Shown here: piece after piece, positions 40,120 through 48,053 of the stretch
How the letters are laid out: every line of letters starts with the position of its first letter
Numbering within the stretch: the stretch's first letter is position 1
Source of the DNA: an uncultured Blautia sp.
GTDB taxonomy: Bacteria > Bacillota > Clostridia > Lachnospirales > Lachnospiraceae
DNA length: 64,000 nt
NCBI GenBank assembly: GCA_934424575.1
Contig: CAKRXU010000005.1
Coordinates: 1-64,000 of the forward strand
Reading direction: 5' to 3'
The notes under the pieces: generated by a model
What the model was told of the DNA's origin: nothing
The model's input: the letters and a program-made list of their open reading frames with translations, nothing else
The model's database searches: none
Translations under genes and position numbers: made by a program

Positions 40120-42533
40120 GCATCCGCGCCATCCTCCTGCTCTGTCACAGACTCTTTGTTTCCACAGCTTTCCATTTCTGAAATCTGCTCCCAGAAATCT
40201 TTAAGTGATGTCTCCACCGTTCCGATCGTGCATGTTTTTACAGACGACCACTCTCGCGGAAAAAGCATCCGATATTCCCGGTTCATAAAACGTTCATCCA
40301 TAAGCAGGATCACGCCGATATCTTCTTTTGTCCGAATCACGCGGCCTGCCGCCTGGAGTACCTTGTTCATGCCTGGATAGCGATAGGCATAATCAAAGCC
40401 CGGCTCCCCTTTCTCATCATAGTATTCCTTCAGGATCTCTCTTTCGCAGCCGATCTGCGGAATCCCTGTTCCGACAACCGCCACGCCGATCAGCCTGTCT
40501 CCGATCAGGTCGATCCCTTCCGAAAAAATCCCTCCCATGACGCAGAAGCCAAGAAGTGTTTTTTCACCCTGTGCTTGAAATTCTCTGAGGAATCCTTCCC
40601 GCTCCCGTTCATTCATCGAAGCCTGCTGACAGATGCAGTCTACCCAGTCGGCCGAAAATTCCTCCTGATAAACTTCAAACACATCTTCCATCAGTTTATA
40701 GGACGGAAAAAAGATCATATAATTTCCCTTTTTCTGCCAGGACATCCGCGCAATGTATTCTGCGATCCTGCGGTATTCTTCATAGCCTCTTCTGGTATAT
40801 CTGCTGCTGACATCACGGCACAGGAGAAGGCATCTTTTTTCTTCCTCAAAAGGAGAGTTCACATACATGCCAAAATTTTCATTTCTGGTACTCAGCATCT
40901 TCCTGTAGTAAGCAAGCGGCAGAAGTGTTGCCGAAAAGAATACCGTGCTGACTCCACGGTCCAGGCATCTCTGCAGATTTGCCGCCGGATTTACGCAGAA
41001 CAGTTTCATACGGAATTTCCCGTCTTCATCCGTCGAAACATACGTCACATAATTTTCATCCACCAGTTCTGCGATGTTCAGGAAATCCCGCACCGCAAAA
41101 TAAAATTCCAGGATCCCATCCACGAATTCCTGTGACGGCGGTTCTTCCAAAAGTTTGTCCATCTCTCCCTGAATACTCAGAAGCGCCACAGGAAGTGTCC
41201 CTGCATTTTCCAGCACCTGCCAGGAAGAACTGCTTTCTTCCTTCAGTACTTCCAGTTGTTTTGCCGCTTTGCCAAGCATGCGATACAGTCTGTTACTGTG
41301 TGATCGGACAAATCTGCGGGTGCTTTCTATCTCTTCTTTGCATAGGGTTGCACTGTACATTTCTCTTCCACGGTCCACCAGATTGTGTGCTTCATCGATC
41401 AGAAAGAGATATTTCCCTTTTATATTTTCTCCGAAAAACCGTTTCAGATAAACATTTGGGTCAAACGCATAATTATAATCACAGACGATCCCATCCATCC
41501 ACACTGCCAGGTCAAGCGTCATCTCAAACGGACAGACACTGTATTTTTCTGCCTGTGCAAGGATCGTCTCTCTGTCAAAAACTTCTTCTTTCGTCCACAG
41601 TTCATAGACAGCATCGTTTATCCTGTCATAATGCCCTTTCGCATAAGGACATTTCTGCGGATCACAGTCCATCTCATCGCAGAAACACATTTTTTCTTTT
41701 GCTGTGATCGTGATGGATTTGAAGTGCAGGCCTTTCCCGCGAAGGATTGAAAATGCATCCTCTGCCACAGTCCGCGTGATTGTCCTGGCTGTCAGGTAAA
41801 AGACCGTCTCGCCTTTTCCCTGTCCCACAGCACGGACTGCTGGAAAGATTGCTGACATCGTCTTGCCGATCCCGGTCGGGGCCTGGATAAAAATCTGCTC
41901 CTCTTCTGAGATCGCATGGTAAACTCCGGCGACCATCTCCCTCTGCCCTTTGCGGTATGGAAACGGGAATTCCAGAGTTTCCATGGATGCATTTCTCTTT
42001 TTTCGCCAGGCGAGCTGATAAGAGACCCATTTATGGTACTCATCTGTCAGATCCTGATACCATTTCTCCAGTTCTCCTCTGGTGATCGTTTTCCGGAATC
42101 TCCGGATCTCCTCCGTATCAAGCTGGCCATATGTCATCTGGATGTCAATCCTTTCCAGATCACGGGCTTCCATATAGATCCATCCATAACAGAGTACCTG
42201 TGCACGATGGACCGGCACCGGTTCTTCCAGACTGTCAAGGCTTTTGTAGATTCCTTTGATCTCATCAATACAGACAGCTTCTTTCTCTGTAAAAATACCG
42301 TCAGCTCTTCCCTCTACACACAGGATCAGATCTTCATATTCACTTTCTTTTTTGAGCGGAACTTCTGCCTGATAAGTACTGCCCATCTGTTTCTGGATCT
42401 TTCGGTGAAAACGGCTGCCCTTGAGCATTGCTTCTTTGTCTGCTGCCGTTCCACTCCTGCTTGTCAGATCACCGCTTCTCAAAATAAATTCTACCAGATT
42501 TCGAACTGAAATACGGATTACCGGTTTTTCCAT
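40116..42533 (-). CDS. XPD/DinG-type helicase with N-terminal PD-(D/E)XK-like domain
   Basis: An 805-residue superfamily 2 helicase. Walker A is QAPTGIGKTMSAIFP near 205, four cysteines spaced like an XPD iron-sulfur cluster follow (KMCFCDEMDCDPQKCPYAKG), the DEAH box is LIDEAHNLVDRG near 400, and motif VI lies in QAAGRVIRTKEDIG near 745. The first about 170 residues look like a RecB/Cas4-type nuclease fold: VEGRADGIF, CIDEIKGIY and HRAQVLCYGW supply the expected Asp, Glu-x-Lys and Gln. Start at 42533 preferred over upstream codons. Likely acts in repair of structured or damaged DNA. Confidence 0.85.
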   Translation of the reverse strand: MEKPVIRISVRNLVEFILRSGDLTSRSGTAADKEAMLKGSRFHRKIQKQMGSTYQAEVPLKKESEYEDLILCVEGRADGIFTEKEAVCIDEIKGIYKSLDSLEEPVPVHRAQVLCYGWIYMEARDLERIDIQMTYGQLDTEEIRRFRKTITRGELEKWYQDLTDEYHKWVSYQLAWRKKRNASMETLEFPFPYRKGQREMVAGVYHAISEEEQIFIQAPTGIGKTMSAIFPAVRAVGQGKGETVFYLTARTITRTVAEDAFSILRGKGLHFKSITITAKEKMCFCDEMDCDPQKCPYAKGHYDRINDAVYELWTKEEVFDRETILAQAEKYSVCPFEMTLDLAVWMDGIVCDYNYAFDPNVYLKRFFGENIKGKYLFLIDEAHNLVDRGREMYSATLCKEEIESTRRFVRSHSNRLYRMLGKAAKQLEVLKEESSSSWQVLENAGTLPVALLSIQGEMDKLLEEPPSQEFVDGILEFYFAVRDFLNIAELVDENYVTYVSTDEDGKFRMKLFCVNPAANLQRCLDRGVSTVFFSATLLPLAYYRKMLSTRNENFGMYVNSPFEEEKRCLLLCRDVSSRYTRRGYEEYRRIAEYIARMSWQKKGNYMIFFPSYKLMEDVFEVYQEEFSADWVDCICQQASMNEREREGFLREFQAQGEKTLLGFCVMGGIFSEGIDLIGDRLIGVAVVGTGIPQIGCEREILKEYYDEKGEPGFDYAYRYPGMNKVLQAAGRVIRTKEDIGVILLMDERFMNREYRMLFPREWSSVKTCTIGTVETSLKDFWEQISEMESCGNKESVTEQEDGADA

Positions 42534-42563
42534 CCTGCTTTCTCTCCTGCTTCCCATACATTC

Positions 42564-42600
42564 AAAAAGGCACATATCCTTTCTCTGAATATGTGCCCGC
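42564..42600 (-). terminator. Terminator of the HPr-like gene
   Basis: GGCACATAT pairs perfectly with ATATGTGCC on the minus strand, followed by five Ts. Confidence 0.85.
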
Positions 42601-42622
42601 TCCTGCCAAACTTCTGATACAG

Positions 42623-42850
42623 TTATGCTACTGCAAATTTGTCCATAACTTTATTGAATCTCTGGCTCTCTCCATAACATCTGACTGTCAGTTCCCGTGT
42701 AAGGTCCATGCTCAGGATTCCCAAAAGAGACTTGGCATCAATGATGATACGGTTATAAGAAATATCAATATCAAAGCTGCATTTTGCTGCCTCGTTCACA
42801 AATTCCTGTATATCTTCTGTCGCGTTTAATTTAATCTGTCTTGTAATCAT
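42623..42850 (-). CDS. HPr-fold protein lacking the phospho-histidine
   Basis: A 75-residue protein with the size and pattern of HPr: IDAKSLLGILSM matches the Ser46 region (KSIMGVMSL type) and the C-terminal half fits. The segment where HPr has GIHARPA reads LNATEDIQEFVNEA here, so the PEP-phosphorylated His15 is absent. It cannot pass phosphate to PTS permeases; a regulatory, Crh-like role is inference. The start at 42850 has GAGGAGGA upstream. Flanked on both sides by terminators. Confidence 0.82.
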   Translation of the reverse strand: MITRQIKLNATEDIQEFVNEAAKCSFDIDISYNRIIIDAKSLLGILSMDLTRELTVRCYGESQRFNKVMDKFAVA

Positions 42851-42884
42851 ATAATTCCTCCTCGTGTTCTGACTCAAGTGCAAA

Positions 42885-42912
42885 AAGACCCGGTTTCCCG
42901 GATCTTTTTATT
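42885..42912 (-). terminator. Terminator of the aspartate kinase gene
   Basis: AAAAAGA-T-CCGGG pairs with CCGGG-T-CTTTTT around an AAA loop. Confidence 0.88.
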
Positions 42913-42914
42913 TA

Positions 42915-44234
42915 TTAGATCTGTGTCAGAACAAAAATGTCATAAATTGCCTTCAATGCTGTCTCAAAATCTCTGTTTTCAACACCGATGATGATATTCA
43001 GCTCACTGGATCCCTGGTCGATCATCTTTACATTGACATGTGCATGTGCCAGAGCTGCAAATACACGCGCTGCAGTTCCTCTCTGGGACTTCATGCCACG
43101 GCCTACGACTGCGATCAGCGCAAGGTCAGATTCCATCTCCACGAAATCAGGCTGTACTGCTCTGTGGATTCCGGCGATCACCTGCTGTTCTTTTTCTTCA
43201 AATTCGTCCTGATGAACATAGATCGTCATGGTATCAATACCGGACGGTACATGCTCAAAGCTGATTCCCTGGTCTTCAAATACCTGAAGAACTTTTCTTC
43301 CGAAACCAACTTCGCTGTTCATCATGGATTTCTCAATATTGATAGAGCAGAATCCCTTCTTACCTGCGATACCTGTGATCACATATTTCGGTTTACGGCA
43401 TGTGCTCTCTACGATAAAGGTTCCTTTATCCTCCGGACGGTTGGTGTTACGGATGTTGATCGGGATTCCCTCTTTACGGACAGGGAAGATCGCATCCTCA
43501 TGAAGAACAGTTGCACCCATGTAGGAAAGCTCTCTCAGCTCACGGTATGTGATGGTCTCGATCACTGCCGGATTATCCACGATCCTCGGATCTGTTACCA
43601 GGAAACCGGAAACATCTGTCCAGTTCTCGTAGATGTCTGCATGGATCGCTTTGGCTACAAGAGAACCTGTAACATCAGATCCACCTCTGGAGAAAGTCTT
43701 GACAGTTCCGTCTTCCATACCACCATAGAATCCCGGAATAACTGCCTTTTCGCATTTCTGAAGACGTTTTGCAAGAAGTTTGTCTGTCTTGTCTGCATCA
43801 AAGTTTCCGTTCTTGTCAAAACGGATCACAGTTGCGGCATCTACGAATTCATATCCGAGATATGCAGCCATCACTTTACCATTCAAAAACTCTCCTCGGG
43901 ATGCTGCGTACTCTGTGCCTGCCTGTGCTTTGAAATCAGCTTCGATCTGACGGAACTCTTCCTCGAGGGAAAGCTCAAGCTTCAGACCCTTGATGATCTC
44001 ATAAAAACGTTCTTTGATCTCGTTGAGGATACCTGTAAAGTCAGCACCTGCTGCGGCCTTGTCATAGCATGCATACAAAAGATCTGTTACCTTGGTGTCT
44101 CCTGAGTATCTCTTACCCGGTGCAGACGGAACCACATAACGTCTGCTCTCCTCGCTTCTGATGATATCCCCTACTTTTTTGAACTGTTCTGCATTCGCAA
44201 GGGAGCTTCCTCCAAATTTCACAACTTTTTTCAT
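42915..44234 (-). CDS. lysC: Aspartate kinase
   Basis: A 439-residue monofunctional aspartokinase, first step to lysine, threonine and methionine. Seen: KVVKFGGSSLANAEQFK at the N-terminus, VIPGFYGG and TFSRGGSDVTGSLVAKAI near 175, and two ACT domains from about 300 on (GKKGFCSINIEKSM; ALIAVVGRGMKSQ). No fused homoserine dehydrogenase. The start at 44234 has GGGTGAG upstream; a GTG four codons earlier lies within that site. The leader is too short for a lysine riboswitch. Confidence 0.94.
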   Translation of the reverse strand: MKKVVKFGGSSLANAEQFKKVGDIIRSEESRRYVVPSAPGKRYSGDTKVTDLLYACYDKAAAGADFTGILNEIKERFYEIIKGLKLELSLEEEFRQIEADFKAQAGTEYAASRGEFLNGKVMAAYLGYEFVDAATVIRFDKNGNFDADKTDKLLAKRLQKCEKAVIPGFYGGMEDGTVKTFSRGGSDVTGSLVAKAIHADIYENWTDVSGFLVTDPRIVDNPAVIETITYRELRELSYMGATVLHEDAIFPVRKEGIPINIRNTNRPEDKGTFIVESTCRKPKYVITGIAGKKGFCSINIEKSMMNSEVGFGRKVLQVFEDQGISFEHVPSGIDTMTIYVHQDEFEEKEQQVIAGIHRAVQPDFVEMESDLALIAVVGRGMKSQRGTAARVFAALAHAHVNVKMIDQGSSELNIIIGVENRDFETALKAIYDIFVLTQI

Positions 44235-44292
44235 AATAATTCTCACCCTTCTGTGTTCCTCTAAAACTAAAAAGTGCTAAAAGCTGTTTTAT

Positions 44293-44321
44293 ATTGTATT
44301 GAAAAACAGAAGGTTTTGCAA
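44293..44321 (-). promoter_or_regulatory. Promoter of the aspartate kinase gene
   Basis: Minus strand: TTGCAA (44321-44316), 17-base spacer, TACAAT (44298-44293). Confidence 0.7.
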
Positions 44322-44362
44322 GTATTTCTTACGAATATTGACGAAAAATCCTGAAAAAATTA

Positions 44363-44644
44363 TTATGCACAGTACTCACGGAGAATACTTTCAAGAGCAG
44401 ATGCACTGCTTGTGTGGCATCTACATACCGGGATAGATTTTCTTTTTGCTTCTTCAACTGCACAGTTTACCATCTTATGAGACACCGTACTGGTAAACAG
44501 GATCATAAGATCCGGCGCGCCGATCTTTTTCTTCATGGCACCTTTTTCTTTGGCAAAAACCTTCGCCTTACATCCGAATCCTTTGCAGATATCTTCATAC
44601 TGACATACCATTCTTTCATTTCCACCTACGATCACAATACTCAT
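44363..44644 (-). CDS. DUF2325 protein
   Basis: A 93-residue protein matching DUF2325: SIVIVGGNERMVCQYEDIC at the start, PDLMILFTSTVSHKMVN in the middle, and IPVCRCHTSSASALESIL near the end. Two cysteines (VCRCH) and the early Cys could bind metal. Function of the family is unknown. It is a single-gene unit with a strong promoter and a palindrome at the transcription start. Confidence 0.85.
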   Translation of the reverse strand: MSIVIVGGNERMVCQYEDICKGFGCKAKVFAKEKGAMKKKIGAPDLMILFTSTVSHKMVNCAVEEAKRKSIPVCRCHTSSASALESILREYCA

Positions 44645-44736
44645 ATTCTCACCTCTTATTTTGTTATTCTAAACTAACTTCGTGTTTTAAAAGAAAGCGG
44701 CTCATTGCGTCCGCTTTATGTTTTCAGTTTCTTTTG

Positions 44737-44752
44737 GTTAGCTCATGCTAAC
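44737..44752. promoter_or_regulatory. Candidate operator of the DUF2325 gene
   Basis: GTTAGC-TCAT-GCTAAC, a perfect 6-4-6 inverted repeat located about +5 to +20 from the predicted start. It has the general look of DtxR/MntR-family metal-regulator sites, but the match is loose. Confidence 0.5.
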
Positions 44753-44763
44753 TATCTAAGAGC

Positions 44764-44792
44764 ATAGTACCATAGATTCCTTTGTTTGTCAA
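44764..44792 (-). promoter_or_regulatory. Promoter of the DUF2325 gene
   Basis: Minus strand: TTGACA (44792-44787), 17-base spacer, TACTAT (44769-44764). The leader of about 110 bases also contains AAAGCGG...CCGCTTT followed by CTTTT (around 44693-44718), which may attenuate. Confidence 0.75.
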
Positions 44793-44800
44793 AGGATTTT

Positions 44801-45493
44801 TTATTTCAATTTTATCACGTCACAAACGTAAAGTATTTCTTCTCTGACTTTGAAGTGCACATCGTTCTCTCCATAGGCGATCCCATAGACTCTCTCCGGG
44901 TTCTTCTGGTATCTCGGACGCGGGTCATTGGCAAGCACTTCTATCAGTGCCTCCCTCTGCGATTCCGGGATCTTTTGCAGCAGTTCTTCTGGAAATTCCA
45001 CTTTGAGGATGTGTTCTTCGATATGGTCTGTGAAGCCGCCTTTTGCTTCTGGATGGCTGTCCACATAGGGAAGGTACGGTTTGATATCATAGATCGGTGT
45101 TCCATCCATCAGATCTGCTCCTGAGACATGCAGGACCGGGCCAAGATCCGGATGATATTCAATCTCTTCCAGGCGGACTGACGAGAGTCCCAGACTGTTC
45201 GGGCGGAATGGGGATCTGGTCGCAAATACGCCCATTCTTGTGTTTCCTCCAAGTCTTGGCGGGCGTACTGTCGGGGACCAGTTCTCGCGTACTGCCTCCG
45301 AGAACTGCCAGATGAGCCAGATATAATCGTAATCTTCCAGACCGCGGAACGCCTCTGCTACCCGGTATTCCGGCTCAAACACGATCGTTGCCTTTAATGC
45401 ACTCAGACGGTTGCTCTGATGTGGGATTCCAAACTTTGTCGGAAAATCATTGTGGATCCTTGCTATGATCTTCATATTATTTTGTTCTGACAT
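44801..45493 (-). CDS. trmO: tRNA (N6-threonylcarbamoyladenosine) methyltransferase TrmO
   Basis: A 230-residue TsaA/TrmO protein that methylates t6A37 of tRNA-Thr. Seen: IARIHNDFPTKFGIPHQ at the N-terminus, AFRGLEDYDYIWLIWQF near 55, and the SAM-binding GVFATRSPFRPNSLGLSSV near 95; a C-terminal DPRPRYQ extension fits the family. The start at 45493 has AGAGG upstream; the longer frame overlaps the terminator. Confidence 0.93.
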   Translation of the reverse strand: MSEQNNMKIIARIHNDFPTKFGIPHQSNRLSALKATIVFEPEYRVAEAFRGLEDYDYIWLIWQFSEAVRENWSPTVRPPRLGGNTRMGVFATRSPFRPNSLGLSSVRLEEIEYHPDLGPVLHVSGADLMDGTPIYDIKPYLPYVDSHPEAKGGFTDHIEEHILKVEFPEELLQKIPESQREALIEVLANDPRPRYQKNPERVYGIAYGENDVHFKVREEILYVCDVIKLK

Positions 45494-45520
45494 ATATTTT
45501 TCCTCTATATTTTCTCTGTA

Positions 45521-45567
45521 AAAAATAAACAGCAGCCCGGCTTCCATAAATACTGCCGGGCCGCTGT
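45521..45567 (-). terminator. Terminator of the symporter gene
   Basis: CAGC-G-GCCCGGC pairs with GCCGGGC-T-GCTG on the minus strand, followed by TTTATTTTTT. Confidence 0.88.
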
Positions 45568-45589
45568 ATGTATTTTAGCTTATCCGATT

Positions 45590-46972
45590 TCAGCGGTCAA
45601 TGATTTCTATTTCTGTATCGTCTTTTGCATCCAGATTGTTGATGTATTTCCTGGTCTCTGCCACGATCACATTTGAAAGGAGCAGGACCGCCACAAGGTT
45701 TGGAAGTGCCATCAGCGCATTCAGGATATCCGCGATCGTCCATACCAGGTTCAGGGAAATGACCGGCGCGATCACTGCTACCGCGATGTAAAGGACTCTG
45801 TACGGGATCAGACCTTTTTTTCCTGCAAAATATTCCACGCAGCGTTCTCCGTAGTATGCCCATCCAAGGACAGTGGAATACGCAAAAGAAATAATTCCAA
45901 TTACAAGGATCACCGGACCGAGGACCGGGATCTGCTGGAATGCCAGTGTTGTCAGGACGCCTCCGTTTGTGATCTCTCCCATGTCGATCGCCGGATTTTT
46001 CATGATACTTGTGACAAGCACCAGTCCTGTCATCAGGCATACCACAACCGTATCCCAGAAAGTACCTGTACTGGATACAAGAGCCTGACGCACCGGATTT
46101 CGAGTCTGTGCCGCTGCTGCTGCGATCGGTGCAGAACCCATACCGGATTCATTGGAAAAAAGTCCTCGTGCGATTCCATACTGCATTGCCATCATGATAC
46201 CTCGGCCAACCAGACCGCCTGCTGCAGCTCCCGGTGTAAATGCCAGTTTACAGATCGTTGTCACTGCCGGGATAATGAAATCATAATTGATACACAGGAT
46301 CACAAAACAGCCAAGCACATAAAAAGCTGCCATGAATGGAACCAGCTTTTCACACACATTTGCGATAGACTTGATTCCACCAAAAATAACAAGCGCTGTC
46401 AGTACTGCAACAACAATTCCAACCACAAACGGTGGAATGCTTAAGTTTTCCTGACAGACCGTCGCGATCGCATTGACCTGTGTCGCACAGCCGATTCCAA
46501 AAGATGCAAAGCCGCCAAAGACAGCAAAGATCATTCCAAGCCACTTCATGTTCAGTCCACGTTCCAGCGCATACATTGCACCGCCCTGCATACGTCCGTC
46601 CTTCGTTTTTACACGATATTTTACAGCGATCAGAGATTCACTGTACTTCGTTGCGATCCCAAAAACACCGGTAAGCCAGCACCACAAAACTGCGCCCGGA
46701 CCTCCCAGTGCGATCGCGGTTCCCACACCGATGATGTTTCCTGTTCCAATCGTAGATGCCAGGGCTGTCGTCAGTGCGCCAAACTGGCTGACCTCGCCTT
46801 CTCCGTCAGGATCTTTTGTCACAGATAACCGGATCGCGGTGCCGATCTTTCTCTGGATGACTCCTGTACGGATCGTCATAAAAATGTGGGTTCCCAGAAG
46901 CAGAAGGATCATCCACCAGCCCCATACCCAGGTGTCGATCTGATTGATCATGTTTTCAATTGCACTATACAT
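45590..46972 (-). CDS. Sodium:alanine/glycine symporter (AGCS family)
   Basis: A 460-residue, eleven-helix AGCS transporter for sodium-coupled uptake of alanine or glycine. Seen: TIGTGNIIGVGTAIALGGPGAVLWCW near residue 73 (split motif), the family signature GMGSAPIAAAAA near 290, and FAYSTVLGWAYYGERC near 385. The start at 46972 has GGGAGGA upstream; the ORF extends 37 codons further, through the leader hairpin, and is not credible there. An attenuator-like leader lies upstream. Confidence 0.92.
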   Translation of the reverse strand: MYSAIENMINQIDTWVWGWWMILLLLGTHIFMTIRTGVIQRKIGTAIRLSVTKDPDGEGEVSQFGALTTALASTIGTGNIIGVGTAIALGGPGAVLWCWLTGVFGIATKYSESLIAVKYRVKTKDGRMQGGAMYALERGLNMKWLGMIFAVFGGFASFGIGCATQVNAIATVCQENLSIPPFVVGIVVAVLTALVIFGGIKSIANVCEKLVPFMAAFYVLGCFVILCINYDFIIPAVTTICKLAFTPGAAAGGLVGRGIMMAMQYGIARGLFSNESGMGSAPIAAAAAQTRNPVRQALVSSTGTFWDTVVVCLMTGLVLVTSIMKNPAIDMGEITNGGVLTTLAFQQIPVLGPVILVIGIISFAYSTVLGWAYYGERCVEYFAGKKGLIPYRVLYIAVAVIAPVISLNLVWTIADILNALMALPNLVAVLLLSNVIVAETRKYINNLDAKDDTEIEIIDR

Positions 46973-47031
46973 CTCTCGTCCTCCCTTATCGTTTTTGTGT
47001 GAAGGAACTTCTGACTGTTCAGATAAAACAA

Positions 47032-47104
47032 AAGGGCGCGCAGACATTCTTATGTCTGTACACCCTTGTACTTTCCTTTTCACTGTTTCAGTGTCACACT
47101 TATG
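47032..47104 (-). promoter_or_regulatory. Attenuator-like leader of the symporter gene
   Basis: On the minus strand, from the expected start near 47104: a small CACTG-aaa-CAGTG hairpin (47093-47081), an A/G-rich linker, then a 16-base imperfect stem (47067-47032) with a four-base loop followed by TTGTTTT. This resembles an intrinsic terminator placed about 60 bases before the start codon of the symporter gene. No known riboswitch class was recognised. Confidence 0.6.
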
Positions 47105-47110
47105 TGTTTT

Positions 47111-47139
47111 ATTATACTGAATCCCAGGCCTTTTTGCAA
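47111..47139 (-). promoter_or_regulatory. Promoter of the symporter gene
   Basis: Minus strand: TTGCAA (47139-47134), 17-base spacer, TATAAT (47116-47111). Confidence 0.75.
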
Positions 47140-47191
47140 CTGGCTTTTCTCTTTAATGACCAGAATTTTAAATCCTCCGAAAAAAGCTCTC

Positions 47192-48043
47192 TTACCTTTC
47201 TGCTTCTTCCATCCATTCTTTCAGTGCCTTCATACGGACTCTGGCATCCATCATTCCTCTCTCATAGACACTCTGGATCACCTCGAGATCTGTCTCCATA
47301 CGGCTGATCTCCAGCTTCTCTGATGGCTGGATCACAAAGACTTCTCCCGCTTCCTCCAGACGGTGGATCTCCTTTAATGACTGATTGTAGACATTATGAC
47401 GTTCTTTGAGTGCCTCGGCGAATTCAGGATATTTATGGTATCTCAGCTCTACCATCTTTGCGTTCTGCGGTTTCTTTACATAGCCTTTGTGCTGTGTAAG
47501 GATCACAACGTTTTTCTCAAAGCCCATCCTGCGGAATGCCTCCACCGGAATACTGTCTGTGCAGCCGCCATCCAGAAGCTTCATTCCCTGATAGTCTACA
47601 AATTTCGATACATACGGCATGGATGCAGATGCTCTCAGGACATCAACCTGGTTCAGCATGTCTGTGATCTTTATGTATTCTGGCTTTCCTGTCTCTACAT
47701 TGGAGCAGGTCGCATAAAACTCTGTATCTGATTTCAGAAATGCTTCATAATCATACGGATCCAGTCTTTCCGGAATATCATGATAGCATAACTGTTTTCC
47801 AACCACTTCCCCTGTATGGACCAGGTTCCACATACTCATAAAATGCTTATCATTCCTGTATTTCTTAAAATACCGGATGCTCCTGCCCTTCTGTCCCGAA
47901 ACGAAAGAACAGCCATGGAGTGCCCCGGCGGACACTCCGATCACTCCGTCAAAATGCAGCCCCTGCTCCATAAATACATCCAGCACACCTGCGGTGTAAA
48001 TGCCACGCATTGCTCCGCCTTCCAAAACCAGTCCTGTCTTCAT
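47192..48043 (-). CDS. Patatin-like phospholipase
   Basis: A 283-residue cytosolic acyl hydrolase of the RssA/YjjU kind. Oxyanion motif EGGAMRGIYTAGVL near residue 9, catalytic Ser in IGVSAGALHG near 37, and catalytic Asp in DGGCTDSIPVEAF near 158. No signal peptide. The start is ATG at 48043 with AGGTGAGG upstream. Seven bases downstream of larC, so probably co-transcribed. Confidence 0.9.
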   Translation of the reverse strand: MKTGLVLEGGAMRGIYTAGVLDVFMEQGLHFDGVIGVSAGALHGCSFVSGQKGRSIRYFKKYRNDKHFMSMWNLVHTGEVVGKQLCYHDIPERLDPYDYEAFLKSDTEFYATCSNVETGKPEYIKITDMLNQVDVLRASASMPYVSKFVDYQGMKLLDGGCTDSIPVEAFRRMGFEKNVVILTQHKGYVKKPQNAKMVELRYHKYPEFAEALKERHNVYNQSLKEIHRLEEAGEVFVIQPSEKLEISRMETDLEVIQSVYERGMMDARVRMKALKEWMEEAER

Positions 48044-48053
48044 CACTGTTGCC

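Noticed and set aside
44247..44321. Lysine riboswitch ahead of aspartate kinase
   Set aside because: The leader is only about 50 bases, far shorter than the roughly 170-base lysine riboswitch.
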